Notes: a model not told the origin generated them from the letters alone. Positions 34,881 to 49,026 are shown, numbered from the stretch's first letter. The stretch is DNA of 64,000 bases from Tolypeutes matacus (GCA_026826555.1 JAKSZT010005175.1:3989889-4053888), one strand, 5' to 3'. Made by a program: numbers and translations.

Positions 34881-37294
34881 ACCCTCTAAAGTCAGGGAAG
34901 TCTATTTTTTATATCAACACTACATAAAAGAGAATAAAAGCCAAAAGGAATTGTATGTATTAAAAACTTAAAGCATCAACCTGCTCAGAAACAGAAAAGA
35001 GAAATAAATTGTAACTGATCTCTAGATGGAAAAGACATGTTATGCAAATATGCAATCATATAAAAAATAAAAAATATTGATGGAGTCAACTACAGAATGA
35101 CAGGGAACAAACCCAAAACATGTTTCCAACAGATGGCATTAAACTGTTACTACAGAAATAGCATTTGCAAATAAAGAAAATGTGTATGCACACTCATAAA
35201 GAAGAAGCAAAAATAATGACAAGAGAATTATCATGAAGAAAGTCACACTTCTGAACTACCCTATATTTCATAAGCTCTCAAAGAAATGCAATTTAAACTG
35301 TGAAATATATTCTACTGGCAAATTAACAAAGATTAATATGACCTCTACTATCCATTGCTGGTGAGTGTATGCCAGTATTAAATATTCTGGAAATAAACAT
35401 GACTTTTTATAAAAGGACTTTGAAATTGCTTATGCTTCTTGGTCCCTTAATACTTACACTTAGCACTCTAGTCTAAATAAGAAATATTGGCAAAGCTTAT
35501 GCATACATATTATATTTTTTCATAATATTGAAAATGTAAAGACATTCATAATGTCTACAAAGATGAACAGTCAAATGCATGGTAATGTATAGTTATAAAA
35601 TAGGTGTACAACAAAGATATTTGTACTAAATAATATTGATGCATAAAAGTGATTTTAGGGTAATAGTGAGTGGAGAACTGCAAATATAAAATGGCACTTA
35701 TAATCTCAGTTGAATAAAATGACATATGTAACAGAAATGTCTCTAAAAAGACACTAAAGACTAATAGTGTTTTTCTGAATTATGGAATATGGGAAAATTT
35801 TATTGTCTTTATAAAATTGGTTTTTTGATCCTAGTTTATTATAAAGAGAAAATATTGTCTTTATTATAAGGAAAATAATTTAATTAAAGATTTACTTTTT
35901 TCCTTTTATCTGGCTCCCTAATATCTCAAGTGACTGCTTTCATGAGTATATTGTGTATGCTGGTCATTGTCCATAAAGGTGTGATAATAGAGTATATATT
36001 TAAACTTAGCTGTAAACTGAAGACCCTAGTGTCACCTTGATAAAAAAATATCAATAAAGAAGTTACTGATACTCCCTAACTCTGATACATTAAGACAAGT
36101 AATAGGCTCAATCTATGACAAGGCATCTTATCTATAGAAAACATTATGCATGGACCTTACAATTACTGACCCATCACTGATTTCTGCTTTTCAAACTGCT
36201 CTATTTTTATCTTCAGTATAGTAATTCTTTCCCTCAATTACTGATTCAGAAGTGAATGTTTAGAGAAACTTTCTAGGTAAAGCAGAGCTCATGGGAAGAA
36301 TTTATTTTTGCTCTATAAACTCACACCAACGCATGAATGTGGTCCACAAGCCTCCCAACTCAGATCATAATTGTTTTTAATCAGAAAATTTCCAATCTTT
36401 TAAGCTGCAGTGGAAATTTGGCAGAGGAGCCAAATTTCTTGATAGACATCTCTCCAATGTGCATTTGCTCTTTTGCTTTTTAGTGACTATATGAAATATA
36501 ATACAGAGTCACATAAGATTAGTTCAAACCATATTTAAAACACTGGAAATAGAAAATTATGTTGAAACAGAAAATTTGTTGATGGTCAGGATTATGACCT
36601 CTACAGAAAATACAGTTGTCATGGAGTAGCAGGTGCCTGTTTTCACCTGTTTTAAGACTTCTCTTAAGAAACTCAGCCTAGAGTTAGCACCTTTGGTGAC
36701 TGAGATGCTGCATCCATATGCATTGGTAACACAGACTGCAGCTTCTGTTATTTGCAGCTGCTTTTACTTATGTATTGTTCCAGGCTCACATATCCCCAGA
36801 GTCTGTCTTTATCAACATGTTGAAGTGTGACTTCAGGTAAATTTTTTAATTGATATTACTTAAAGGTATCCCAAAGGGTTAGAATTAGCAGCTTCAGCTA
36901 AGTTGAAAGTCCAACCAGACCATTCTGTTCTCTCTTGTGGCTTTGGCATCTGCAATCATGTTGGGTATGAAATCCATTTAAGCTGGGCTAGCAGATTCAC
37001 CGTACTTTGGAAGTGACCTTGGAATCTGGGACATAAGGCAAAGAATATTCTGGTGTTGATAGTATGAGTCCATGAACTAATCAGAGCCTACAAAACAGCC
37101 CTAATAATACCTGTCTCAAAGAATTAAAAAGAGGACTAATCATGTGAAAAATCTAGATTGATGCAAAAGTGCTATTCCAGTATTTATACCCTGAGGGTAA
37201 ACACAAGCAGGCTAGAGATACCTGCTGTCTAATATTAAAAATCAGAATCATTTCCAAATGTAAGAGCTTTGAATTACATATCTAACTTCCTGAT

Positions 37295-37410
37295 GCTGTC
37301 TCTTCTACTTACTATATGAATTTATGACCATCCTGAGGTTATATGAGATAATGCATGAATTGTGTTTAGAATGATGTCTCAGATAGAGTAAAGGTTAATT
37401 GTTTGTTGTT
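37295..37410 (+). repeat. MIR SINE remnant (sense)
   Basis: Shortened counterpart of the MIR at 10360-10535. Confidence 0.5.
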
Positions 37411-37719
37411 GTCACCTTCTTTACAGGGTGCTACTGACCAGTTTTATCACAATAATTGTACCAATTCAAATAGATAGCTTGCTTTATTTTTCTCTATATT
37501 TGGTGGGATTCAGAAAGAATGCTGACATTAGGAGAGAAGAAATGCCAAGTTTTCTTGTATTCAATAATCATCAATGATTCAAAACAATTAAAAAACCTTC
37601 TATGAGTTACCAATCTTTCCACTAAAATAGCTGACAATGATGTTGAGATTCCCTAGAAAGGTTATAGGAGTTAAAGGAAATGTAAATATGATTTGCTTTA
37701 ACAAATAACAAGCACTTTC

Positions 37720-37915
37720 TAAGTATAAGTCACTTTGATTATATGACTATTATATTCTCATATAATTCTACAGTGGAGATATTAGTATTTCCATTTTGAA
37801 TATAAGGAAATTAATTGTTAACTCTGAGCATCATTTGAATAAGAGCTTAATGCTAATAATTAGTAATGCTTGGATTCAAATCCATACTGATCTGATTTCT
37901 AAGTTTGAGATCTAA
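37720..37915 (-). repeat. MIR SINE (antisense)
   Basis: Counterpart of 10860-11045, with 'tctcatataattctacagtg' and 'taataattagtaatgcttgg'. Confidence 0.7.
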
Positions 37916-38294
37916 TACATATGCTATTGCACCTCAACACACATGGATGCTGTCATGGCGTCTCATTCACTGGATGTGATGTGAGAGAAATCATGACTCA
38001 GAATGGCTTTTGGTTCTACTACCAGACAGGGAATGTTCCTCAGACAGATCCCAGGTATGCAGCTGATCAGGAAAGAGAAGATGGAGAAATTGGAACATCT
38101 TATAACTTCCTTTGCTACCTCCTGAAATATCTAGAGGAATTGCATAAGCTCCATCCAGAGAGCTTTGATTCTAGGAATTTCTTAGAGCATACAAGGGGGA
38201 AGGAAGGTGTAAGAAGAGTACAGATTTAGGAACAGGGACCTCCTCTACATGAATGGCATATGGTAAGATTCTAGAAAATTATACACATATCTAA

Positions 38295-38731
38295 ATTTGC
38301 CAGGATTGCTATGATAATGTCTCATAATGAGTTACTTAACAAAAAGTATTTACTACAAATTTATAATCTAGATATCAGCAAGGTGATGATCCCCTTCAGA
38401 GTTTGTAGCATTGTAGCAATGGAAGCCCTCAGTCACATGACTCTGCCATTAGTAACCTCCTGTGGCTTTCTCTGATTCTGGCATATCAGAGAAGTTCCAA
38501 ATTTCCTCACTTCATAAGGCCTCCAGGCATGGGAATTAAGACTTATCCTCATTGGTTTTGCCACACCTAAGTAGTATGCTCAAAGATCCTGTTTACAAAT
38601 GAGTCTTCATCCTGACATATTTTAAGATACTATTTACAAATGGGTTCACTCTGAACAGATCGTGGTTTAAGATGAAGAGTGTGTCTTTTCTGGGGTACAT
38701 TATTCAATCCCCATCACCACCAAAAACTTAA
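38295..38731 (-). mobile_element. MLT1-like MaLR LTR, antisense
   Basis: The wording matches an antisense MLT1 LTR: 'gccaggattgctatgataat' at the left, 'cttcataaggcctccaggca' in the middle, and 'ggggtacattattcaatccc' at the right end. Unit A lacks it (about 11880). Unit C keeps only its right edge near 63315-63365, the rest having been deleted. Confidence 0.7.
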
Positions 38732-38739
38732 ATGTGGAT

Positions 38740-39115
38740 GAGTCCAAATTCTTCCACCTACTAATTATATGACTCCATGCATGTCATTTAACTTATCTGA
38801 GCCTGTAAATAAGTCTTAGATAAAATTAGGTAGTTGGAGTGTATACAATAGATAACAATTGAAATCATCAATGTCTGTATTTATAGATAGAAAGTATTTG
38901 GAAAATATTTTCTTAATTGAATTAAAAGAAATGTTTTTACAGTAGATTTATTCACTACTACTTCATTGTTGGTTATCATTTATTGAATCCTGAACTGTCT
39001 GTGTGATCTTTGGCTACTCAGTCAATTTTCTGTGCCTCAGTTTCTTGTTCTGCAAAATAAAAAGTTGTAAAATATATGGATGTTATAAGGATCAAATAAA
39101 TCACTAAAAGCGGGA
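38740..39115 (+). repeat. Two MIR SINEs (sense)
   Basis: 'taattatatgactccatgca' then 'cttatctgagcctgtaaata' (38740-38900), and 'tgtgatctttggctactcag' then 'ctgtgcctcagtttcttgtt' (38995-39115). Both have counterparts in units A and C. Confidence 0.75.
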
Positions 39116-39240
39116 TATATTATTGAGGCTGAATATGTTTTGGTATTGGAGAAAATTGATCATGTTTAAATATCAGTAGGCAAAAACTAATACAGGTGGA
39201 GAGAGAAGAGAGAGAGCAAAAGAAAGAGACAGTAAAGATA

Positions 39241-41179
39241 TAGGATAAAAATGGGGTAATCATTAAAGGCATGTTTGTGAGGCAGATAATGTTAATTCTT
39301 CACAGATTTTTTTCAATCAGACTTTGTTTTGTTCTGATGTCAAGTGATCATGAATTAGAGAGAAAGTTGAGTCCATTCTTAATCTAAAGTTGTAAATGTG
39401 GATTAAACATGAATTAGACTAAACCAATTATGGTAATGCAATTCTTCTTTCCAGTTATGCCATAAGATAGGCAATTGATAAAATTCTAGCCAATATAACA
39501 AGAGAAAAAAATTTCAGAAGTCTTCTGGAAGATGCTCCTGTGTTCTTAAAAAGAGAGTCATGAGAAAAATTTTCCTGTTCTGAACAATGTCATGCAGCAG
39601 TGATGGATAGGCTTTTGAACTTGGAACCTTTTGAACTGACCCATCTAAAAATTCACACCATTTCAAAGATAATTGATTGTTTCTTACCGGATTTTATTTG
39701 AAACTGCCTTTATTACTGAAGGACATAACATTATTTCAAGACCTATAATAACCATATAGTATGGGTTATATCATAACCATTCTAGCAGGAAAGAAACATA
39801 AGAGTTCCTTTAGTCAGTAGAAATACAATTTCAATTACCTGTTATATGGGACCCATTGCATAGATAAATAGATGGCTTCTTGGTCTTTGAACCTGCATTA
39901 CATCACTATGAGAAGTTATCTTACATTGTAGCTCAATAAACCTCTTCTGATATGTTACTGGAGAATATGTAGCAAGAAGAATGTTTACAGATGGTAGCTC
40001 AGATTGCAGGGCCAACACTCAATCTGCAAAGCAGCATCAAGGATGCCTGGGGTTTTACTGCCATTTTTTAAATTGTTTTCTCTTGATTCATTACTCATCC
40101 AGTTGCTACAATTCTTTCTTCTAGAGTTCTAAGAAAGATGGATCTGCCAGTTTTTGCTAGTTTTTCAATATTTTGTAGGGAACAGAGCCCTGGAGCATGT
40201 CATTCCACTTTGTTGGTTGACCAGAAGTCTCTCTTTGCTTAAATTTGAGGAAATTCCAATTCTTTTTCTATAGTGGTTTCACCATTTTATGTAATCACCA
40301 GCATGGACAAAGGTTCTAATTTCTCTATAACCATGGCAATATTTGGATTACCAGAAGGGTGGAGGTTAAGGTAGCCAAGTGGCAGGGTAGAATGACAGAA
40401 GTGGACTTAGAGATGTTTAACATGCCTGGGGTGACAATCCAGTGGGGTGGATCTATGGGGCCTGAGGCACACAGATCATTTTCAACCTGGCTAGGAGTAA
40501 GTGCCAATGAATACATGCTATACTATGTTTCAGCCACCTTGAATATCATTGCTGAATTCATAGCATGATCCCTTTAGGTTCAGCAAAAATCACTAGTCAA
40601 AATAGTGCTTGATAGTCACATTGCCTTAGACTTCCTCCTAGACACACAAGAAAGCATAAGTTCTATGGCTAACACCTCCTGCTATAGGTGGATTAATATT
40701 TCAGGGGAGGTGGAAAAGGAGGCAACTAAAATCTAACACAAAGCTCACTGGTTGCAAAGTGTACAAAAACATTCTATGTTGGACTTTTTCAGGTGGACTG
40801 TGACAGGAGGGGACATGGATAAAACCATTACTCCAGATAGCCTTGATGACTCTGCTTGGAGTAGGTGAAGTTCCAGTAATTTGCTGCAGTCAGTGCTGTT
40901 CCCAAAACTTCACTGTGAATATTGTTTGGAGCCATGGGACAGTAGGCCCTCCCTGGCTCCATCTTCTTTTCTGAGTGCAAAGTGAGTTTATGTTGTTGGA
41001 GCTAAGGAAGAGGAGTAGACAAGGACTGGTAGAGTCACCTATAGAATAAAGAGAAAGTCAGAGACACACTTACTGGCCATCTACCACCCCTTCCTTATGC
41101 GCCCCCTTCTTTGCTATAATGGGATGATGTTTCAATATGTTTTCATTCCTCAGCCAGGGTAGAAGTTAAGTCTATTGGA
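39241..41179. other. Spacer without a recognised gene
   Basis: Mostly AT-rich. The stretch 40320-40980 is less AT-rich and reads like the interior of an old retroviral element, but no protein motif supports this. Confidence 0.4.
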
Positions 41180-41570
41180 ATGGCCTGAAAATACCTTAAA
41201 TCCAGAAGCTGGGAATAAGCAGACCCAGTTCCTTGCCAGTACAACAACTCTGTAGAAAGATTGCCTGTACATGCTTTTTGCTCATGGGCAGGCCTATGTA
41301 CCCTGGGGTGTATAAATTGGGAGCTCTTGGGAAGAACAAGTATCTCTCATCTCAGAAGTGAAGCCAGGTGTGCTGAAATGCCATCTCCTAACCGTGATCA
41401 GAGCTGTTTGTCTCACTGGAAGAGAGGCTATTATGTTATCTCTTCCCCTGCTCTTTTGGAGACTTTGTGCTGTGAACTAATTAAATGGTCATTTGCTGAA
41501 AATTTCTGTTGTGACCGAGTCATGAGACCCCATATAGGAACTCACTGCACACATGTTTGATCTACTTTCA
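41180..41570 (+). mobile_element. Possible ERV LTR
   Basis: A TATA-like 'gggtgtataaattgggag' near 41307 is followed about 170 bp later by ATTAAA near 41481, in a GC-richer block set in AT-rich surroundings. No partner LTR or target duplication was seen. Confidence 0.35.
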
Positions 41571-41589
41571 AATTCACTGAGAATTTTTT

Positions 41590-41960
41590 TTTCCTACATG
41601 CTCCAATCTGTGGATTGGAAAATCTAGAGAAGTTTTCATGTCAATATTGTAATTTCCACTCCAAAATTTGTAGCTGATTCCTTGTTTTAATATTTGCATC
41701 TTTGTTGATACTCCTTATTTTGGTAAGATATTCATCTAGTGTCCTTTGTTTCTTTGCTTATGTTTTCCTTTTGCACATTAAGCATAAATAACACAGTGGA
41801 ATTACTTGTTTCTCTAGTTTTCCAATGTATCTTTGTGCTCAAGGACAGATTCTATTTTTTTTTTCCTGTGAATCAGCTATACTTTCTCATCTCTTTGAAT
41901 GTTTCATTCTTTTATTTTTTTTCCAAAGACTGGACATTTTTAATATTATAATGTTCTGTC
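41590..41960 (-). mobile_element. Old L1 3' UTR fragment, antisense (tentative)
   Basis: 'gaatgtttcattcttttatt' followed by 'ccaaagactggacattttta' resembles the antisense 3' UTR of ancient mammalian L1M elements. The assignment is from memory. Confidence 0.4.
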
Positions 41961-42499
41961 TCTGGAAATCATGTGTTAATATATGTTAAGTACTTATAAT
42001 AGTGACTGGCATATAGCAAACATAACACAATTGGATTTTAAAAAGAAAAGAAACATTTGAGACTGTTTAAACCTCCATTTTTTGTAGATTTGAGCTGATA
42101 TTTATTCTAGATAAGAGGGGCCTTATTCTAGCCAACTCAGGGCATTTCTGGATCTTCCCCTGATACTTGTCTTTGTAAATGTATAGTAAGGTACCTTCTG
42201 ATCTGATCAATCCATTTTCACATAAGGTTTTCCTTGAACTCCAGATAAGGACATTATTTACCTTAGGAAGATTTTTCAGCATCTGGAAGTTTTTGAAGCA
42301 GTAGAGTTTCAGACAATGGGATGGATTTGGAGCTATGGACTCAACAGAACTAAGACTGAATTACATTTTAGTAGTTTATATAACCAGTACCCATTTCAAA
42401 TGATCTCAGGATTTTTTAAAACCTTGGTTAATATGTACAATGAAATGGTAGCAAAGATTTGATAGGGTTATTTTTGCACTAGACAAGGGAATGTGCAGG

Positions 42500-42560
42500 C
42501 ATCCAGTGCAGTGCCTGGTACTAAGTATGTGCTCAATAAATGTTATTGTCTTTATTGCTT
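42500..42560 (+). repeat. L2/MIR 3' tail
   Basis: 'cagtgcctggtactaagtat' followed by 'gtgctcaataaatgttattg' is the conserved 3' end shared by L2 and MIR. Confidence 0.7.
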
Positions 42561-43022
42561 CTCTCACTGTTTCATCAGGGTCCCTTTCCTGAATGACTTC
42601 AATTCTATGAATTGTTTTTACTATGCAATTGTATATAGATACTATATTAAGATACCATGTGTTATGTACTTATTTTTCAGAATAAATCCAATAATATTAA
42701 TCCAGATGGATGAAATTAGCATTCTGAAAATTTCACATTAAAAATCAAAATGTCTCCCAAATCAAAATCAGTTTAAAAAAAGAGAACAAAATGTAATGAT
42801 TTTTAATGAAAAACATGAAAGGTATAGAATAATAATAAATAATTGTAGAATACCTTGCATTATATATGATAACATTCAGATAGTTTGAAATTTCAGTTTT
42901 TTAATCCTCTAAGACTCTTATGAAATACATATGTTACTCCTGCTTCCCAGAAGATTAATGGATGCTTTGATAATTAATATAACTTACTTGAAGTGAAAGA
43001 GCTAGTGAATGCTCCAGATAGG

Positions 43023-43225
43023 ATATGTATTATTTTTAATTTTTATTGTAGTAATATATATGTACATACAATTTTCCCAATTTAACTACTTTCAGATATG
43101 CAATTTAATGGGATTTATTATATATGCAATAATGTGCTACCATCACCACCATCAAACACAGAATTTTTTCAGCACTCTAAACAGAAGCTCTGTACTCATT
43201 AAGCAATAGTTCTCCTTTGCCTCTT
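43023..43225 (-). mobile_element. Ancient L1M 3' UTR, antisense
   Basis: 'gtgctaccatcaccaccatc' then 'agaagctctgtactcattaa' and 'ttctcctttgcctcttccac' match the widely shared antisense L1M 3' UTR wording of mammals. Confidence 0.75.
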
Positions 43226-43919
43226 CCACTCTCCCCAGGATAGGATATGAATGCATGTTGTTTCATACTACAGCCTACATTTCTAAACAGTTTCTAGTGG
43301 ATAGCCTTTGGTAATAAATAAGCAAACATATAAAGAATCAAAATAAATACAGAGAGCTAAAATTTCTGACAAAAAGTGAAAAAATTGTGTTAGGGTGCCT
43401 CAGAGTACCAGGAGACCACATCAGACTGGGTGTCATGGAAGAACCTACAGCAAGAATTGAGTGTTTATCTAACTATGTCCAGGGATGAGATACAATGAGT
43501 TAAGAGGACATGGGTAAAATGATTAGAAGGAATTTTTATGGTTGTGGGATGAAGAATTTGATTTGACCTGAATGAGTATCATTATCTGCTCTCCCATAGT
43601 CTGCCTCAAAGATCATCAACAACCTTAATTGTATAATTAATTCACCTCTAAATTAAAATCAGCACAGAGAAATAAAACAAGAGCACTCAAGCACTGCCTT
43701 TGCCCAGAAGATTTTGTGTGTCTTTTTCTGCATTTGTTCTTTGTTACACTTTTTAATATAGTCACAGTATTGAGCTCCACTTTACCTCTTCATTCCATTT
43801 TTACATTTTAATTTCTAGGATTTTTTCCCCATGTAAAAGTCATGTAGAAGAGCTGTGCTAAGCTGATTAGGAGAAGGAAAGCTCTTTCTTTAATCAAACT
43901 TAGAATAAGTTATAATGGC

Positions 43920-44160
43920 TTTGGCATAAGGCTCTGCACAATTGCTCCCACTCATTCATCTCTGTATCCTCACCTGGCACACTCACCCATGTACACTTTT
44001 CTTCCCTCACATTGTCCCAATTCAAGACATCTGGCCTTTGTACTTTTCTTCTTGCTCCCAGGAATGTTCTTCTTCCTGATGTTCACATGCTGACATTTTC
44101 TCATCACTCACCTGCAGTTCACATGCCCTTACTTAGGGAAGATTTCCTTCACCAACTGTT
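43920..44160 (-). mobile_element. L2 LINE fragment, antisense
   Basis: 'gacatctggcctttgtactt', 'ccaggaatgttcttcttcct' and 'tcacatgcccttacttaggg' follow the antisense L2 3' region. Confidence 0.65.
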
Positions 44161-44169
44161 TTATTTATA

Positions 44170-46185
44170 TATTTTTTGATATACTTTTTAATTTTTTTCA
44201 AAGATACTTAATTACATAAATATTACATAAAAACATATAGAGGAGTCCCATATGCCCTGTTCCCTACCCCTCCTACACTTCCCATATTCCCATCCTTTAT
44301 CAGTGTGGTACATTTCTTACAATTGAACACATTTTGGAGTGTGGCCACTAAGTGTGGATTCTAGTTTACATTGTAGTTTACACTCTCTCCCACAGAATTT
44401 TGTAAATGATGACAAGATATACGTAGCCTATATCTGTCCTTGCAGTGTCATCCAGGACAATTCCCAAGTCGCAAAAATGCCCCCATATTATACCTGTTTA
44501 TCCCTCTTCCACCCTCCAGAATTTCCAGTGTCCGCTGCCTCCACTTCAATGAAAATGTTCTTCCATTACTAGAATCACAATAAGTCTAGAGTAGAATAAC
44601 AGTAAGTCTACTCTAGTCCTTTGGTCATTCCCCAATCTTGAGGATTCTGCAATGTTGATGCCCACTCTGACTCTACTTGAGAGGTTGCTTAGATACCATG
44701 GGGCAGATGGATGGGACTATCTTGCTTGCAGTTGCAGACTCTCTCTGTTCCTTGGGATGTTGGTTGTCCATCATCATCTCCTTGTTAGCTGTCTTGGGTG
44801 GGTCCAATGAACTGGAGAGTAGGTGTTGCAAGTCTTTTGAGATTCAGGGCCCAAAATGTACAAGGACAGCTCAAATATTTAAGTCTGGTGGACATACACA
44901 TCAATTCTAGTACTAACTATATATTCAAATAGAAGGGGCAGAAGAGCTATGTGTAGGGAAACCACATCTAAGTCCAGCTATATTGCACAGGGGAGCATAA
45001 ATTCCAAAATAGAGCCCACTGACAGGGTGACAAGCTCCTGGTCTGTCTGCCCTGCTTCTAGTGTTTGGATTTCTCCACAGTCCTCAGGAGCCCTTTAGTT
45101 TGAGGCAATATTTACTATGACAGTCAATGAGATCCTGCTGAGATGTGCATAAGCATAACCTCTGGGATGGTGTCCTGATTTACTTTGAAGTCTTTTAGTC
45201 ATATAAACTCATTTGAATTTTTCCTTCCCCCCTTTTGGTCAAAGTCTTTTTCCAGTTGCAGTGTTTGGTATAATCCCTTGGTCCAGGGTGGCTTGTTCCT
45301 GAGAGTCATGTCCCACACTGAGGGGAAGGTATTTCATTTATATGCTGAATTTGACTTAGAAAGACACCACATTTGAGCAACAAGGAGTGTCTCAGGAAGT
45401 AACTCTTAAGCACCTTATAATACTAGCCTAAGTTTCAATTTCAAAAGTAAGTATTCATAAGCACAGTCATCAATATCAAGGGTCCACCAATGGTCCATGA
45501 TCCTTCAATAATCACTGTCCCTGGACTCCAGGGATTTTTGCTATCCCATTAGAGAATGTGGCAGAGCCCCCCAGGATGGGAATTCAATATTCTTTCAGTT
45601 AGTGTGTGAATCTCCACCCACCGTGACAATGCCCCATGAACACTTAAATACAGTCATATGTCCTATAGGTATGCCCCAGATGAACCTCTTCCCATGCATC
45701 CCCTATCACTGACATCCTGCACCACTGATCCTCCCCTGACAGTAGTAACTCTTCTGTGATCCAAAATTTCTTCAAAAATGAAGCCAACAAAACAACCAAA
45801 TAAAATTAATAAGAAAATGAAATGATAGTTTTAAAAATATCATTAAATACAAAAGAAAATTCTAAAATTGAAAAAGCAAAAATCATTAAAAAATATACAA
45901 TTAAAAATTTTGACATATCTTTCATCACTGCAAGATCTTTTGTCTTATGTGTACAATGACACTTTCCTCCATCTAGTCCCCCAATGTCTTACTTTCTTCA
46001 TTCTGTCCTCAAAGAAGCTTTCGGTCACAGAAAAGTCATGTACAGAATATAGGAGATTCTCTTACACCCACCATCATCCCCCTTTTCCCCTCTCCCCACC
46101 AACAACATTTTACATGAGAATGGTACATTTGTTACAATTGTTGCACAAATATTGAAACATTACTAATAACCATGGCCAATGATTT
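44170..46185 (-). mobile_element. Truncated L1 3' UTR, antisense
   Basis: Reverse complement of most of the long L1 3' UTR described at 19169-22480, including 'gatgttggttgtccatcatc' and 'cttgggtgggtccaatgaac' wording also found at 60130-60180. It ends about 2 kb from the tail, before ORF2, so it is 5'-truncated. It is more diverged than the copy in unit C. No target duplication was found. Confidence 0.8.
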
Positions 46186-48040
46186 CCAGGATAACATTCC
46201 TGAAGTTGTAGTTTCAACCATGAGGGTGATTCCTTAAAATGTCAGAGTGGTAAATGTAACATGGATCTTTGCAAATATTCAGTGATTGCCCTTAACAGTA
46301 AACAAAGTCTACACAATTGCAGTAGTTGGTTATAAACACTGGTTATGCACAGTATTTATGACAAAAAAAACCCACAGAAGTTTAACACCTTGATAAAAAT
46401 ATTGATCAGAATAAAATATGACTAAAGTTTAAAACATTGTTAAAATAATGCCCCATTTAAACATTTCCACAGTTTACATAAAATTATATTTTTCAGTTTT
46501 TGGATATATTTTGCATTGTGAATTAAAATATAAATATATTAATAATGTTAATTTTCATAAATGTATAAATTTAAGCTGCCCAATTTTTATAAGATGAAAG
46601 AACAAATTATTTGATAACAGTTTGCAATTAAAGATATCCTTAAGGGTTTTAGTAGAATATTAAAAGTTGTCAAGTCTGAACATTTTATTTAAACAGGCCC
46701 CTATTTATCACAGTGACAAATAAGTTAGTAAAGTAGTTTGGAAAAGACTTAGCTTCCAAAATAGCAGCAGCTCTCTGTTTTGTTTTGTTTTTTCTAAATA
46801 ACTGTTAAGATATGGTAAGACCACATTAAGTATATTAAGCCATTCTGATAAGGCAAAGACTCATAGTTCTTTATATATTGATTATTTCAAAAGAACTTTT
46901 TTCCACTTAAAACATTAGTAATTTAAGAGAACTGTATTACTTTAACAGAAAAAGTCAGTCTTTAGTTTTGCATCAGTACCCTATTTGGTAAATAAATACT
47001 AGTTAGCATAGATCATAATAGATTAAGGTGGCATCTGACAGGTTTCTCTGCTTTGAAGTTATTTTTTGTTGCCAAATCAACTCATAGATTTTTATTTAAT
47101 AATGGCTTCCTGGATATTCAAGTACCTCAGTTTAGAATATGCTTTTACAACTTCCTACCACTTGTAATTTCCTATCACCTCTTTTTAAACATTTATAACC
47201 ATTTAGATGAGTTACTTCACCTTAAGACAAAATTTCCCCTTTAAATAAGCTTATTAGACTACTGTCAGCAACAGATGAAGTTTACTTTTACAAGCCCTCT
47301 ACAACTTTTAGTATCCATTCAAGTCTTTTCCTACATACTTCCACCCTGATTATATGAAAACCAGCCATTTTATGTTAGGATAAACACACTCCCTTAAACA
47401 AGTTTTCACAAATCTAATTCTTTTCATATCCATTTAAGTCTTGTCTTATATTCCTCATTCTGTTCTGTGAAAAATTAGTCATTTCAATTTAGGCAGAACG
47501 GTTAATTTTAAAAGATGTTTGTAATAATTTCTTTAGGCAAAAACTCACAAATTTGTCATCTAAAAGATTCAACAAACATAATGTTAACTTATTAATATCA
47601 GTATAAACCATGGGAGAGTAAACCCAAGTAAATTGAATTAAAATAATGATATTTTATGTAAGGAATGTGTTCTTTTTCTTTTCCTTCATAGGAGTTTAAA
47701 ACTGCTTTGTTTTTATAATACCTTAAAATTATAAATAACCTCAGAAGCATATTATCATACTCTGGAGAATATATTATAACTGTTTTATTTGTTTCAATCA
47801 TAAATTTAGAGAAACCTTTTCATACTCTTCAAGGACTTTCTTACGGAAATGTGGCAATTGGATTGTTAATTACTCTCATCCCAAGGCTGTTAAAAAAGCT
47901 AAAATTGGGAATTACAGGACAAACTACGTAAACCAGGATTTATTCTGAAACATTTCCTCTGTCCCTATTACTCTTAATTTCCAGGTCTAGTGGACAGAGC
48001 TCTGAGCTAAACTCATCTCATCGTATCACACCTAGCCTTT
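46186..48040. other. AT-rich spacer with two diverged tandem blocks
   Basis: No gene seen. Two ~105-bp blocks (about 47305-47410 and 47411-47520) share 'tatccatt.aagtctt.tc' followed by 'tgaaaa..ag.catttta.' wording, suggesting an old local duplication. No known family recognised. Confidence 0.4.
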
Positions 48041-48203
48041 CCCCAATGGCGCTCTGAAGAAGGATGTGGGAGCAGGGTAGGTCAAAGAGCTTAGGAAATG
48101 AAACCTTTTTTTTTTTCTTCCAATAGTTTCTATATTCAGATTTCCACATGATCTTTTCATCCTGTTTGGCTTTTCTAATTTCAGGCTCCAGGAGTACTCA
48201 TTT

Positions 48204-48235
<32 letters not shown>
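48204..48235. repeat. (CA)n(TA)n microsatellite
   Basis: About 12 CA units followed by a short TA run. Confidence 0.9.
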
Positions 48236-48289
48236 GTTTTTGTTGCTTTTCCAGGTTCTTGGCTACATGGCATAAAGGAATTTTAGTAT

Positions 48290-48775
48290 GCACCACATTT
48301 TAAGCAAGCAAGTAAATGGTTTTTTGTAAATCAAAAGAAAGAAAAAGTACACACCCAAGATGGGTACATGCATGCTCAAAGGCGAGACTCATGCTAGGGC
48401 TGGGACTGTGGCCTTTTTAAGGCTGGCATGGCTCCTTCCTCCATGTCAATGCAGACATAAGTTGCAACATTCTCATTGGTTCTGAGTATGCAGAAGGATT
48501 GGAAACAAACTATTTTCATTGGAATTGAGTGCTGGCCTGAGTGAGGGTCAGGGGACAAGATAATAATGGCTTCTCATTATCTATTGTCTTCAGGTATTCA
48601 GCCTTGGGCCGTTGATTCCTCTCTTGTCTGCTGTATTTTCCACTGTCTGGCACAGGTAAAGATGAGCATCAGCTAGTAGGAGTTTTACACAGAACAGACT
48701 GCTTTCTTCCTATCACCCTAAGGCACCCTTTTGTCTCTCAGGTCCCTGCTCTAGCCTGCTATAAATATGTGGGGG
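48290..48775 (-). mobile_element. Possible LTR, minus strand
   Basis: GC-richer than its surroundings. On the minus strand an AACCAATGAGAATG box (about 48475) lies about 55 bp before a TTAAAAAGGCC box (about 48418), a plausible CCAAT-TATA spacing of a retroviral U3. No paired LTR or target duplication was found. Confidence 0.3.
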
Positions 48776-48995
48776 AGTGCTTATTTAATTTTTAGCAATT
48801 TTAATAGAGCTCTTTGAAGAATTTTCATTTGGTAATTTGATATTACCATCCAGAAGTATGAAAATATACATTGAACAAACAGACATGCAAATAAATAGAC
48901 ACACAAACAGAAATATAACTCACTAATTTGGCTCATAAATCTTACTCTTTTGCTATGGTTGTCTCTGGGTTTCCCATCATTGCATGCCTTTGGAT

Positions 48996-49026
48996 TTTTT
49001 TGTTTTGTTTTGTTTTGTTTTGTTTT
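48996..49026. repeat. (TTTTG)n microsatellite
   Basis: About six tandem 'ttttg' units. Confidence 0.85.

Larger units (their letters stand above)
30123..39240. repeat. Segmental duplication unit B
   Basis: Collinear with units A and C: leading flank from 'ggacctagaactaatat' (about 30140; compare 51186), receptor at 32277-33122, trailing flank with 'gttagaattagcagcttcag' near 36880, and a purine-rich end near 39197-39231. It is the least interrupted unit and serves as the empty-site reference for insertions in A and C. Confidence 0.85.

Noticed and set aside
40359..40568. 69-codon frame suggestive of a retroviral protein fragment
   Set aside because: No conserved pol or gag residue can be pointed to; mentioned only as unassigned spacer.
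48032..48229. Frame beginning with alternating cysteine and valine
   Set aside because: This is the translation of a CA/TG microsatellite.
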